Positions 8,416-15,431 of a stretch of 29,054 nucleotides of DNA are shown piece after piece (the first letter of the stretch is position 1; each line of letters opens with the position of its first letter). The stretch lies in NCBI GenBank assembly GCA_045561735.1, contig JBJKXC010000023.1, positions 1 to 29,054 on the forward strand, in the 5' to 3' direction. The position numbers and the translations under genes were made by a program. The DNA is from UBA3537 sp045561735 (GTDB lineage: Bacteria > Bacteroidota > Bacteroidia > Flavobacteriales > Flavobacteriaceae). Below the pieces are notes generated by a model that was given only the letters and a program-made list of their open reading frames with translations, did not search any database and had not been told where the DNA came from.

Positions 8416-9588
8416 TTAGTCTTCTAGCATCTCAACAATAAATACCAAATCTGTATTGGGTTTTATTGGACCCCGACCACTCTCGCCATAAGCCAAGTAG
8501 GAGGGGAGGTATAAAAAGGCTTTCTCACCTTTAGTCATTGCAAAAACGCCTTCTTTAAATCCGGGAATCATTTGCGCATCGGCACTGTAGGACATGGGCA
8601 TTGGATTGTACATACCGCGTTGTTGTTTTTGTGCATCATAGGTGCCAAAATTTTCATCGACAGTTTTGACATTGGTGCCAAATAATTTTCCATCAGAAAA
8701 ATAGCCCTCGTAAAACAATTTTACCTTTGTACCTTGATTTGGTTTTTCACCATTACCTTCTTTAATGGTATAAACCAAAAGTCCAGAATCCGTTGTAGTT
8801 GCTTTTGATTTATAATCCTCAATCAATGGTAAAAGATCTGCTGCTGCGGCTCCAATTTTCTCCTCCGCTAGTTTCTTTTTAAGTTCGTCTTCTTTTCGCA
8901 TTTCTTCTGCTTTCTTTTGTCGCTTCTCTTCAAGCAGAGGCAGTTCTTTTTGCCACGTCTCAGCCGCATCATAGCCATTGGCTTTCATTCCTTGACGGAT
9001 GATGTTTACGGCTGTAATGGTCACGTCTTCCAGCGGTTTATTATTTCCGGGGCTTACTTCTACATTAGAAATGGAATCTTGAACATTAATCCCTTTGACC
9101 ACCTCCCCAAAAATGCTGTGTTTGTTGTCGAGCCAAGGCGTCGCTTTTTCCGTAATAAAAAATTGACTTCCATTAGTGGCAGGACCAGAATTTGCCATTG
9201 AAAGTATGCCGGGTTTGTCATGTTTTAAGTTGGCGTCAAATTCATCTCCAAAAGTATAGCCAGGACTTCCAGAACCGGTTCCAGTGCGATCTCCACCCTG
9301 AATCATAAATTTATCTATGACCCTGTGGAAAATCGTTCCATTGTAATAAGGAATTCCACGAAGGGAATCTGCTAATTTTGGATGTGTTCCTTCGGCAAGG
9401 GCAACAAAATTAGCCACCGTAAGAGGTGTTTTTTCGTAAAACAAAGCAAAGACCATGGTATCTTTTGAGGTAACAAATTCGGCAAACAAGCCATTACCAA
9501 GCTCTGGGTATTCGTTTTGACAGGATAATGAACTGAGTATTAAAAAGGTGTAAAGTAGGAGTGTGGTTTTTTTTGTAAGTTTTAGCAT
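8416..9588 (-). CDS. Cyclophilin-FKBP fusion lipoprotein (peptidyl-prolyl isomerase)
   Basis: A 390-residue lipoprotein with a lipobox LSSLSC (C23). Residues about 35-200 are a cyclophilin: FHRVIDKFMIQGGD with the catalytic Arg, GSQFFIT, and PWLDNKHSIFG with the conserved Trp. A charged Lys/Glu-rich linker follows (about 215-265), then an FKBP domain to the C-terminus (DGKLFGTN, MIPGFKEGV, LPSYLAYGESG, VFIVEML). Two unrelated isomerase families are therefore joined in one envelope protein, probably to fold exported or outer-membrane proteins. It is the last gene of a three-gene operon, 8 nt after gldI. No frameshift or gap at the domain junction suggests an artefact. Confidence 0.92.
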   Translation of the reverse strand: MLKLTKKTTLLLYTFLILSSLSCQNEYPELGNGLFAEFVTSKDTMVFALFYEKTPLTVANFVALAEGTHPKLADSLRGIPYYNGTIFHRVIDKFMIQGGDRTGTGSGSPGYTFGDEFDANLKHDKPGILSMANSGPATNGSQFFITEKATPWLDNKHSIFGEVVKGINVQDSISNVEVSPGNNKPLEDVTITAVNIIRQGMKANGYDAAETWQKELPLLEEKRQKKAEEMRKEDELKKKLAEEKIGAAAADLLPLIEDYKSKATTTDSGLLVYTIKEGNGEKPNQGTKVKLFYEGYFSDGKLFGTNVKTVDENFGTYDAQKQQRGMYNPMPMSYSADAQMIPGFKEGVFAMTKGEKAFLYLPSYLAYGESGRGPIKPNTDLVFIVEMLED

Positions 9589-9596
9589 GATTTTTT

Positions 9597-10127
9597 TTAG
9601 TTTCGGAATATATTATGAATAGTTACTTGGTAGATTAAAGGTTTATCAGTTCCAATCCTATCTCCATCTCCGTAGTATCCATAGGCCAATTTTGAGGGAA
9701 AAATAAAAGTTATTTTCTCTCCTTTTTTCATCAGTTTTAAACCCTCTCTCAAGCCTATAAATAATTCTTCTTGTTCTACGTAATAGTTTTTTTCTTGTGT
9801 TTTTTTTGGACTGTAAATCCAATTTCCATTTAAATCTTTTACCCCGTAAGTGTAAGTCACAAGATCTCCAAATTTAGGTGTGTATTCAGGTTTTATATTT
9901 TTGATATCGTATTTGTACCAAAACCCATAACTGGAGCGTATGTAATTTTCTTTTGAGTTTGAAATAAAAGTTTCGATTAGGGTGTATTCGTGGTTATTAA
10001 TAGCTTTATTGGTTATTATTGAAGTGTCTAAAAAACTACCAGATTTATATTTAATTGGTCGTCTGGCTTGGTTGGTTTGGCAAGCTATGAAAAGACCGAA
10101 AATTAGAACGCATGACAGTTTTTTCAT
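9597..10127 (-). CDS. gldI: Gliding motility lipoprotein GldI (FKBP-like)
   Basis: A 176-residue lipoprotein with a short signal and lipobox LFIAC (about C16), ending in an FKBP-type domain (EELFIGLREGLKLMKKGEK, then FPSKLAYGYYGDGDRIG). This matches GldI, an FKBP-like protein of the Bacteroidota gliding/type IX secretion machinery thought to help other Gld components fold or assemble. The context is the usual one: it overlaps the DHH phosphoesterase gene by 1 nt (TAATG) and precedes a second PPIase gene, with ndk divergent upstream. I rely on family resemblance plus synteny. Presence alone does not prove that the organism glides, because other gld and spr genes are outside the window. Confidence 0.86.
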   Translation of the reverse strand: MKKLSCVLIFGLFIACQTNQARRPIKYKSGSFLDTSIITNKAINNHEYTLIETFISNSKENYIRSSYGFWYKYDIKNIKPEYTPKFGDLVTYTYGVKDLNGNWIYSPKKTQEKNYYVEQEELFIGLREGLKLMKKGEKITFIFPSKLAYGYYGDGDRIGTDKPLIYQVTIHNIFRN

Positions 10128-11140
10128 TATTCAAAATCAGAATTAAGGTTTACCACCAAAGTTTTAAATAAGTCAATAGTTGCTGCTAAGGAAAGATTGC
10201 TTTTACCGCCTGCCGCATTGACATGTCCCCCACCGTTAAAGTGATCTCTCGCAATTTGATTTACATCAATAGCTCCTTTTGATCTCAGTGAAATTTTAAT
10301 AATTTCATCAGCGCTATTTTCAATAAAAATGGCTGCTAATTTTACGCCTTTAACAGAAAGCCCATAATTTACCAATCCTTCTGTATCTCCCTTTTGATAA
10401 TTACAAGTGTTCAATTCGTCTTGAGATAGAGTGATATAGGCTGCATTAAAAGGTTTTAAAACCCTGAGATTGCTAAGGGCTAATCCTACAAGTTGAATGC
10501 GTTCAAATCGATTGGCATCGTATACCAAACTATGTATTTCAGAGTGTGCAATGCCAACTTCAATAAGATGGGCAACCACGCGATGGGTAGTAGCTGTAGT
10601 TTTAGGAAATTTAAAAGAGGCCGTATCGGTCATTATGCCCGTGTATAAAGCTGTCCCAATATCTTTATTCAATAATTCTAAATCGCCCAATTGGTCTATA
10701 AAATTGTAAATCATTTCGGCAGTTGACCCCATTTCCGTATCAGAATAGGTATGTGCTGCATAAGCTTCTGGGTGCTGGTGGTGGTCAATCATAATTTTTG
10801 GTGCTGAATTGGCTTCTAAAACAGATTTTAAATTTCCGCAGCGATCCAACGCATTAAAATCTAGGGTAAAAACCAAATCGGCATTGTCAAATGCTTTTTG
10901 AACAACCTCTGAGTGAAACTCAAAATTGAGTACTTCTTTTGTTCCTGGAAGCCATTTTAAAAAATCAGGGTAGTCATTAGGCACAACAATCGTTGCCGAA
11001 TGCCCTTTTTGGATAAAGTAGTGGTACAAACCTAAGGAAGACCCAATGGCATCGCCATCTGGATTTATATGGGGAACAATCACTATATTTTTGGGCGATT
11101 TTAGGAGAGATTTTAAGGATTCAAAACTCATACTTTTCAT
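10127..11140 (-). CDS. DHH-family phosphoesterase (NrnA-like oligoribonuclease / pAp phosphatase)
   Basis: A 337-residue DHH/DHHA1 protein. N-terminal metal motifs are visible: IVPHINPDGDAIGSS (H24, D28, D30), FTLDFNALDR and the IDHHQHPE signature (D119, H120, H121). The C-terminal DHHA1 domain ends in the substrate-binding GGGHVNAAGG. Family members degrade short RNA fragments and 3'-phosphoadenosine 5'-phosphate (pAp) in the cytoplasm. ATG codons at 11140 and 11131 are both possible; the first is kept, although the family core begins at the second. First gene of the operon with gldI and the PPIase fusion. A TATCTTTA box at 11147-11154 may drive it. Confidence 0.9.
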   Translation of the reverse strand: MKSMSFESLKSLLKSPKNIVIVPHINPDGDAIGSSLGLYHYFIQKGHSATIVVPNDYPDFLKWLPGTKEVLNFEFHSEVVQKAFDNADLVFTLDFNALDRCGNLKSVLEANSAPKIMIDHHQHPEAYAAHTYSDTEMGSTAEMIYNFIDQLGDLELLNKDIGTALYTGIMTDTASFKFPKTTATTHRVVAHLIEVGIAHSEIHSLVYDANRFERIQLVGLALSNLRVLKPFNAAYITLSQDELNTCNYQKGDTEGLVNYGLSVKGVKLAAIFIENSADEIIKISLRSKGAIDVNQIARDHFNGGGHVNAAGGKSNLSLAATIDLFKTLVVNLNSDFE

Positions 11141-11201
11141 AGGTCATAAAGATACAATTTTTCTTAATAGTCCTGCAACATGATTTTCATTTCAAAATCA
11201 T

Positions 11202-11209
11202 TACTTTTG
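11202..11209 (+). promoter_or_regulatory. -7 box of ndk
   Basis: TACTTTTG matches TAnnTTTG and lies 19 nt before the ATG at 11229. The expected transcription start falls at about 11214-11216, so the alternative ATG at 11220 would have almost no leader; 11229 is preferred. The -33 element is not clear. Confidence 0.5.
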
Positions 11210-11228
11210 CAACAATTAAATGAATCAC

Positions 11229-11648
11229 ATGACAAACAATAGAACTTTTACCATGTTAAAGCCAGACTCCATAGAGAAAGGCAACATCGGACCAATTTTA
11301 GAGAAAATTACAGCCTCTGGTTTTAGCATTGTAGCGATGAAACTTACGCAGTTGACCATATCGGATGCCCAAGCGTTTTACGCCATTCACAAAGACCGTC
11401 CATTTTTTGAAGATTTGGTGCGCTACATGACTTCAGGTCCTATTGTGGCTGCCATTTTAGAAAAAGATAATGCAGTTGAAGATTTTAGAACCCTAATTGG
11501 CGCTACCAACCCTGCTGAAGCAGCGGAAGGCACCATTCGAAAAATGTTTGCAGAATCTATCAGCCAAAATGCAGTGCATGGAAGTGATAGTGACGAGAAC
11601 GCCAGCATCGAAAGTGCTTTTCATTTTTCTGCGCGCGAAATATTTTAA
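11229..11648 (+). CDS. ndk: Nucleoside diphosphate kinase
   Basis: A 139-residue enzyme that transfers the gamma phosphate of ATP to NDPs through a phospho-histidine, balancing NTP and dNTP pools. The N-terminal FTMLKPDSIEKG and the active-site NAVHGSDSDENA (His117) are intact and the length is that of the family. An ATG 9 nt upstream (11220) would add three residues; the internal one fits the usual MxxNRTFTMLKPD beginning and the promoter position. It is monocistronic, with its own promoter box and a terminator 24 nt after the stop, and divergent from the DHH-gldI operon. Confidence 0.97.
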   Translation: MTNNRTFTMLKPDSIEKGNIGPILEKITASGFSIVAMKLTQLTISDAQAFYAIHKDRPFFEDLVRYMTSGPIVAAILEKDNAVEDFRTLIGATNPAEAAEGTIRKMFAESISQNAVHGSDSDENASIESAFHFSAREIF

Positions 11649-11671
11649 TAAATCCAAAAATTAATAACTAC

Positions 11672-11700
11672 AAACCACGATTTTTGCGTGGTTTTTTTTA
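11672..11700 (+). terminator. Rho-independent terminator after ndk
   Basis: An inverted repeat AAACCACG / CGTGGTTT (8 bp, loop ATTTTTG, 11672-11694) runs directly into a T-tract. It is well placed to end ndk transcription. On the minus strand the same hairpin is followed by a TA-rich run and might also slow transcripts leaving the DciA-like gene. Confidence 0.85.
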
Positions 11701-11739
11701 GATCTTTAATTATTTCACAAAAAAGCAAGAAACTTTTGA

Positions 11740-12036
11740 TTACCTTAAAATGAGTTTGCTAACCACAGTTTTTCCCAATTCTTCATTGATAAGCGCTATG
11801 ATTTTTTCTTTTCCATAACTCAGTTCTTGTCGCAATACAGAAGAGGAAAGGGATACATACAGCGTGCCATTGTGTAATTTAAGGCTGTTGGTGTAGTTTT
11901 GAACGCCATTGCCCATGAGTTCTTGCCAAGCCTTTTCCAAGCGCACCATGTCCAGTCCTTTTTTTAATTTACTGTTTTCTACAAAAGATGTAATAACATC
12001 TCCAATTTTTTGATTATCGTTGTGGCGTTTACTCAT
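11740..12036 (-). CDS. dciA: DUF721/DciA-family protein (replicative helicase operator)
   Basis: A 98-residue protein of the DUF721 family. DciA proteins assist loading of the replicative helicase DnaB in bacteria that lack DnaC/DnaI loaders. Family features: LEKAWQELMG, the predicted beta-rich LKLHNGTLYVSLSSSVLRQELS and the C-terminal KEKIIALINEELG. Here the whole protein is essentially the single DUF721 domain. It is the last gene of a recF-lipoprotein-dciA operon, overlapping the lipoprotein gene by 4 nt (ATGA). Pairing with recF supports a role in replication. The symbol is given from family membership and has not been tested for this lineage. Confidence 0.8.
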   Translation of the reverse strand: MSKRHNDNQKIGDVITSFVENSKLKKGLDMVRLEKAWQELMGNGVQNYTNSLKLHNGTLYVSLSSSVLRQELSYGKEKIIALINEELGKTVVSKLILR

Positions 12037-12449
12037 TGGCTTAAATCTAATACTTCATAAGGTTTGTAATTGTAAACAAGTCCCAAATTACTTTTTATTA
12101 CAAGTTTTTCTTTATCCGCTTCTATAACTTCTTCTCTAAAACTTGTAGCGTTGTCAATATAGTTCAAAAATAAACCATTGTTTTGAATTTCTATTTTAAA
12201 ATTTAAAACATCTTTGGAAGTTTCAAATGTTCCATTGAAATTGGGCTTTAATTTTTTTCGAAAACCTTTTAAATCTGTATTTATTTTAAAATAATCAATA
12301 CCGCTATTAATTTTAAAGGTTCTAAGCAGTTGATTGTCTTTGTATACACTTTCTATTTCCCAATAACCTTCAATGAATTCAATGTGTTTTTTAGGGTATG
12401 ATTTACAACCAATTGCCAACAAAACAATAAACACCAATGTATTTTTCAT
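12033..12449 (-). CDS. Small lipoprotein, lipocalin-like by appearance, function unknown
   Basis: A 138-residue protein with a short signal peptide and lipobox LAIGC (Cys15), so probably attached to an envelope membrane. The mature part has alternating strand-like segments starting with EGYWEIESVYKDNQ, a pattern like lipocalin-type domains (a GxW near the start). That assignment is structural guesswork from pattern only. The gene overlaps the recF stop by 4 nt and the dciA start by 4 nt, so all three are translationally linked. I know of no reason for a lipoprotein to sit between two replication/repair genes; it may simply be conserved operon architecture. Confidence 0.75.
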   Translation of the reverse strand: MKNTLVFIVLLAIGCKSYPKKHIEFIEGYWEIESVYKDNQLLRTFKINSGIDYFKINTDLKGFRKKLKPNFNGTFETSKDVLNFKIEIQNNGLFLNYIDNATSFREEVIEADKEKLVIKSNLGLVYNYKPYEVLDLSQ

Positions 12450-13525
12450 AATTGAAAAATCTCATAAGATTCATGAACACTTTGAACTACTTTTTCAGTT
12501 CGTTCAGCATGGGTATCGGAGATGAACAACTGCCCAAAATTGGCATCGTTCACTATTTTAATGATTCGCGCCACGCGATCGGCGTCTAATTTGTCAAAAA
12601 TATCGTCTAACAACAAGATGGGCGTATTACCACTTTGGGATTTTAGCACTTCAAACTGAGCTAATTTTAAAGCAATTAAAAACGATTTCTGTTGTCCTTG
12701 GCTACCAAATTTTTTGATTGGGTAGTCCCCAATCTGAAATTCGATATCGTCTTTGTGTATTCCAACGGTAGTATATTGCAAGGCGCGGTCTTTGTTGATG
12801 CTTGTTTTTAAAAGATTTTCTAAGGGCTGTTCAGTAAGCTGACTTTTGTATTGCAGACTGACCGTTTCATTTTGATTACTGATGCGCTCGTACTGTTTCA
12901 TAAATATAGGCGTAAAAATCTCTATAAAGGCCTGTCTTTTTAGATGAATTTGTATGCTTAATTTACAAAGTTGATCGTTGTATAGCTCTATTGTATCAAG
13001 ATCAAAAGTTCGACTGGAAGCAAAATGTTTTAACAAGGCATTGCGTTGGGCCAAAACGCGGTTGTATTGAATTAACTGTTCCAGATAACTTTTGTCACTC
13101 TGCGAAATCACCCCATCCATAAATTTTCGTCTTAAATCACTGCCTTCAGTGATTAAATCGCGGTCTGCTGGTGAAATTATAACCAGCGGTAAAAATCCAA
13201 TGTGGTCGCTATAGCGTTTATAGGCTTTGGCATTGCGTTTGATGACTTTTTTTTGTCCTTTTTTTAATGAAACAACTACTTTCTCAACTTTACCTTGTTT
13301 TAAATAACGGCCATCAACTAAAAAAAAGTCTGAACCATGCTTGATATTTTGTGAGGCAATGGGGTTGAAATAACTTTTACCAAAAGACAGGTGGTAAATG
13401 GCATCTAAAACATTGGTTTTTCCAATGCCGTTGGGTCCAACAAAACAATTAACTTTTTGTTTAAATTCGAAAGATTGTTGTTCGAAATTTTTATAATTGA
13501 TAAGATTTATCGTATTTAATCGCAT
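12446..13525 (-). CDS. recF: DNA replication and repair protein RecF
   Basis: A 359-residue SMC-like ATPase that, with RecO and RecR, helps RecA load at single-strand gaps and stalled forks. Walker A is GPNGIGKT (30-37), the signature region reads KKFGSQGQQKSFLIALKL, and Walker B is TPILLLDDIFDKLD. The ATG at 13525 gives the standard MRLNTINLINYKNF beginning; a codon 27 nt further upstream lies beyond the promoter-like box. First gene of the recF-lipoprotein-dciA operon and divergent from the TPR gene across about 139 bp. Confidence 0.96.
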   Translation of the reverse strand: MRLNTINLINYKNFEQQSFEFKQKVNCFVGPNGIGKTNVLDAIYHLSFGKSYFNPIASQNIKHGSDFFLVDGRYLKQGKVEKVVVSLKKGQKKVIKRNAKAYKRYSDHIGFLPLVIISPADRDLITEGSDLRRKFMDGVISQSDKSYLEQLIQYNRVLAQRNALLKHFASSRTFDLDTIELYNDQLCKLSIQIHLKRQAFIEIFTPIFMKQYERISNQNETVSLQYKSQLTEQPLENLLKTSINKDRALQYTTVGIHKDDIEFQIGDYPIKKFGSQGQQKSFLIALKLAQFEVLKSQSGNTPILLLDDIFDKLDADRVARIIKIVNDANFGQLFISDTHAERTEKVVQSVHESYEIFQL

Positions 13526-13528
13526 CTG

Positions 13529-13536
13529 TAAAAGTA
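13529..13536 (-). promoter_or_regulatory. -7-like box of recF
   Basis: The minus strand reads TACTTTTA, one mismatch from TAnnTTTG, only 3 nt before the ATG at 13525. It excludes the upstream in-frame start and suggests a very short or absent 5' leader. Confidence 0.35.
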
Positions 13537-13635
13537 AAATATTTTGCACCAAACGCGATTAGCGTTCTTGGTTAATTGAGTTGCAAATTATTGAAAAATA
13601 ACAAATAAAGTAGTATTTTTTATAGAATAAAATTA

Positions 13636-13643
13636 TATTTTTG
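13636..13643 (+). promoter_or_regulatory. -7 box of the TPR-ribH operon
   Basis: TATTTTTG matches TAnnTTTG, 21 nt before the ATG at 13665. The in-frame TTG at 13641 overlaps this box and is therefore not the start. No convincing -33 element was found. Confidence 0.5.
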
Positions 13644-13664
13644 CCCTTCAGAATTCATAATATT

Positions 13665-14432
13665 ATGGCAACGTATAAAAAACGGGGGGGTAAGCCCAAA
13701 ACAAAGATCGACATACAACAGTCTATTGAGGATGGATCCACCACGGCTGAGGTTTTTAACACTTTGGACGAAGGGGTTTCAAAAACTGAACAATGGATTA
13801 TTGCCAAACAGAAATATATTTTTATAATCGTTGGATTGGCTGCCGTTTTGATTTTAGGCTTTTTGGGCTATGACAAATACATCCAAGAACCCAACGAGCG
13901 AGCTGCCATGAATGACATGTACTCCGCTCAAACCTATTTTGATGAAGCCGTCTCTGCAACTGATAAAGATTCACTGTTTAGACTTTCTCTCAATGGCGAT
14001 GGCGCCAAATACGGCATGTTGGACATTGCCGAAACCTATGCGGGTACCAAAGCCGGAAATTTAGCCAACTACTATGCTGGAATGGCCTACATGAATATGA
14101 AAGATTATGCGAATGCTATTGAATACTTAAATGCTTTTGACTCCACAGACGATGTCTTAGGGCCCATAGCCAAAGGCGGTATTGGAGATGCTTTTGTTCA
14201 ATTAGAACAATTGGAAGATGCTTATGATTATTATGTTCAAGCGGCTCAACTTAAAACCAATAATTATACTACTCCAATCTATCTTTATAAAGCCGGTATG
14301 ATTGGTCTTAAAGTTGGTAAAGCTAAAAAAGCACTGGATTATTTTGAATCTATAAAAACGGACTTCCCCGATAGTTCTGAAGCTAAAAACATTGATGTTT
14401 TTATTGGAAAAGCACAAGCTACGATCAATTAA
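13665..14432 (+). CDS. TPR-containing single-pass membrane protein (YfgM-like)
   Basis: About 255 residues from the ATG at 13665. A basic cytoplasmic N-terminus (KKRGGKPKTK) is followed by one membrane helix (about residues 50-68, FIIVGLAAVLILGFLGY). A C-terminal domain with tetratricopeptide-like helical pairs comes next: LANYYAGMAYMNMKDYANAI, GGIGDAFVQLEQLEDAYDYY and KAGMIGLKVGKAKKALDYF. The layout resembles YfgM-type TPR proteins of the inner membrane, which are linked to envelope chaperones and the Sec translocon; the functional link here is inferred. It lies 5 nt upstream of ribH and is probably co-transcribed with it. Length is ordinary for the Bacteroidota version. Confidence 0.85.
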   Translation: MATYKKRGGKPKTKIDIQQSIEDGSTTAEVFNTLDEGVSKTEQWIIAKQKYIFIIVGLAAVLILGFLGYDKYIQEPNERAAMNDMYSAQTYFDEAVSATDKDSLFRLSLNGDGAKYGMLDIAETYAGTKAGNLANYYAGMAYMNMKDYANAIEYLNAFDSTDDVLGPIAKGGIGDAFVQLEQLEDAYDYYVQAAQLKTNNYTTPIYLYKAGMIGLKVGKAKKALDYFESIKTDFPDSSEAKNIDVFIGKAQATIN

Positions 14433-14437
14433 ACCGC

Positions 14438-14923
14438 ATGGCAACGGCTAACAAAAATTTATCTAATTACGACAAATCAGCACTTCCCAATGCTAAAGAG
14501 TTTAAAATTGGCATTGTGGTTTCACAATGGAACGAGAGGGTTACCAATGGTCTCTTGAAAGGGGCTTTGGAAACACTCGAAGACTGTGGTGTAATGAAAG
14601 GAAATATTTCGATCAAATACGTTCCTGGTAGTTTTGAATTGATTTATGGTGCCAAAGTTGTACAAGCCTCTGATGTGGATGTTGTTATTACCATTGGATG
14701 TATTATTCAAGGGGAAACAAAGCATTTTGATTATGTTTGTCAAGGGGTTACTCAAGGCATTAAAGACCTCAATATCTTAAACGATGTCCCCGTTATATTT
14801 TGTTTATTAACCGATAACAACATGCAACAATCTTTAGATCGCAGTGGTGGTAAACTCGGAAATAAAGGGGTAGAAGCGGCCATTACTGCGCTTAAAATGG
14901 CGGCATTAAACAAGGGCCAATAA
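14438..14923 (+). CDS. ribH: 6,7-dimethyl-8-ribityllumazine synthase
   Basis: A 161-residue enzyme for the penultimate step of riboflavin synthesis, condensing 5-amino-6-ribitylaminouracil with 3,4-dihydroxy-2-butanone 4-phosphate; it normally forms large cytoplasmic oligomers. Motifs present: VSQWNERVTNGLL (substrate pocket), YVPGSFELIYGAK, IGCIIQGETKHFDYVC with the catalytic His, and SLDRSGGKLGNKGVEAA with the phosphate-binding Arg. No FMN riboswitch was seen upstream; the gene follows the TPR gene directly. Other rib genes are not in the window. Confidence 0.96.
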   Translation: MATANKNLSNYDKSALPNAKEFKIGIVVSQWNERVTNGLLKGALETLEDCGVMKGNISIKYVPGSFELIYGAKVVQASDVDVVITIGCIIQGETKHFDYVCQGVTQGIKDLNILNDVPVIFCLLTDNNMQQSLDRSGGKLGNKGVEAAITALKMAALNKGQ

Positions 14924-15000
14924 ACTCTGTTTACAAATTTCTGATTGCTGGTTTTATTTCTGGTTAAATTTTAAGTATTTTTATTGCATTGCAAAGCAGT

Positions 15001-15138
15001 ATGGGATTCCAATCGAAATTACAAACCAAATCAACCTCACCTTTTAAATTTAAAAGGCAACGGCGTTCCTCATTTGTATCCTTGCCATTATTGTTTGTTT
15101 TGCTTCTATTAATTATGATTGGCATTTATGTATTGTAA
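15001..15138 (+). CDS. Small membrane protein, 45 residues
   Basis: An ATG at 15001 opens 45 codons ending in TAA at 15138. The first 26 residues are polar and strongly basic (KFKRQRRSS) and the last 18 are a single hydrophobic helix (LPLLFVLLLLIMIGIYVL), a clear positive-inside topology. It fills the space between ribH and the next small membrane gene, is read on the same strand and starts 77 nt after the ribH stop. A TATTTTTA box at 14976-14983 may be its own promoter. I do not recognise a family. The topology and codon composition support a real gene, but its small size leaves some doubt. Confidence 0.6.
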   Translation: MGFQSKLQTKSTSPFKFKRQRRSSFVSLPLLFVLLLLIMIGIYVL

Positions 15139-15158
15139 CTTAAATTTGATTAAATAAG

Positions 15159-15431
15159 ATGGGCTTATTTAAACTTAGAAAAAATAAAAAATTCAATTAC
15201 GAACCGCGTTATTACAAGGGTAGTGGTAGTCCGTTTGAAATTAAGCATAAATTTGAGGATGAGCGTGTTACAGTTGAAAAAGCAAATTTAAAAAGAACTT
15301 TAACCAATGCTATAAATGATTTTAAAAACCGGGATCAAAAATCCACTAAAACCATTGCAATTATCGTTTTAATTTTGGTCTTTATTTTTTTGTTTATCAT
15401 TGATTTTGACCTAACTATTTTTTTTAATTAA
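15159..15431 (+). CDS. Small C-terminally anchored membrane protein, function unknown
   Basis: A 90-residue protein with a charged soluble part (RKNKKFNYEPRYYKGSG, then a Lys/Arg/Glu-rich helix) and a C-terminal hydrophobic segment at about residues 66-85. Homologues next to ribH in Bacteroidota are, as I recall, often labelled riboflavin synthase subunit beta. Nothing in the sequence resembles lumazine or riboflavin synthase, so that name would be carried over from the neighbour. It overlaps mutL by 1 nt (TAATG), so translation of the two is probably coupled. Confidence 0.8.
   Translation: MGLFKLRKNKKFNYEPRYYKGSGSPFEIKHKFEDERVTVEKANLKRTLTNAINDFKNRDQKSTKTIAIIVLILVFIFLFIIDFDLTIFFN

Noticed and set aside
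14924..15000. FMN riboswitch or regulatory RNA around ribH
   Set aside because: No conserved RFN-element sequences are visible upstream or downstream of ribH, and the gene follows the TPR gene by only 5 nt.
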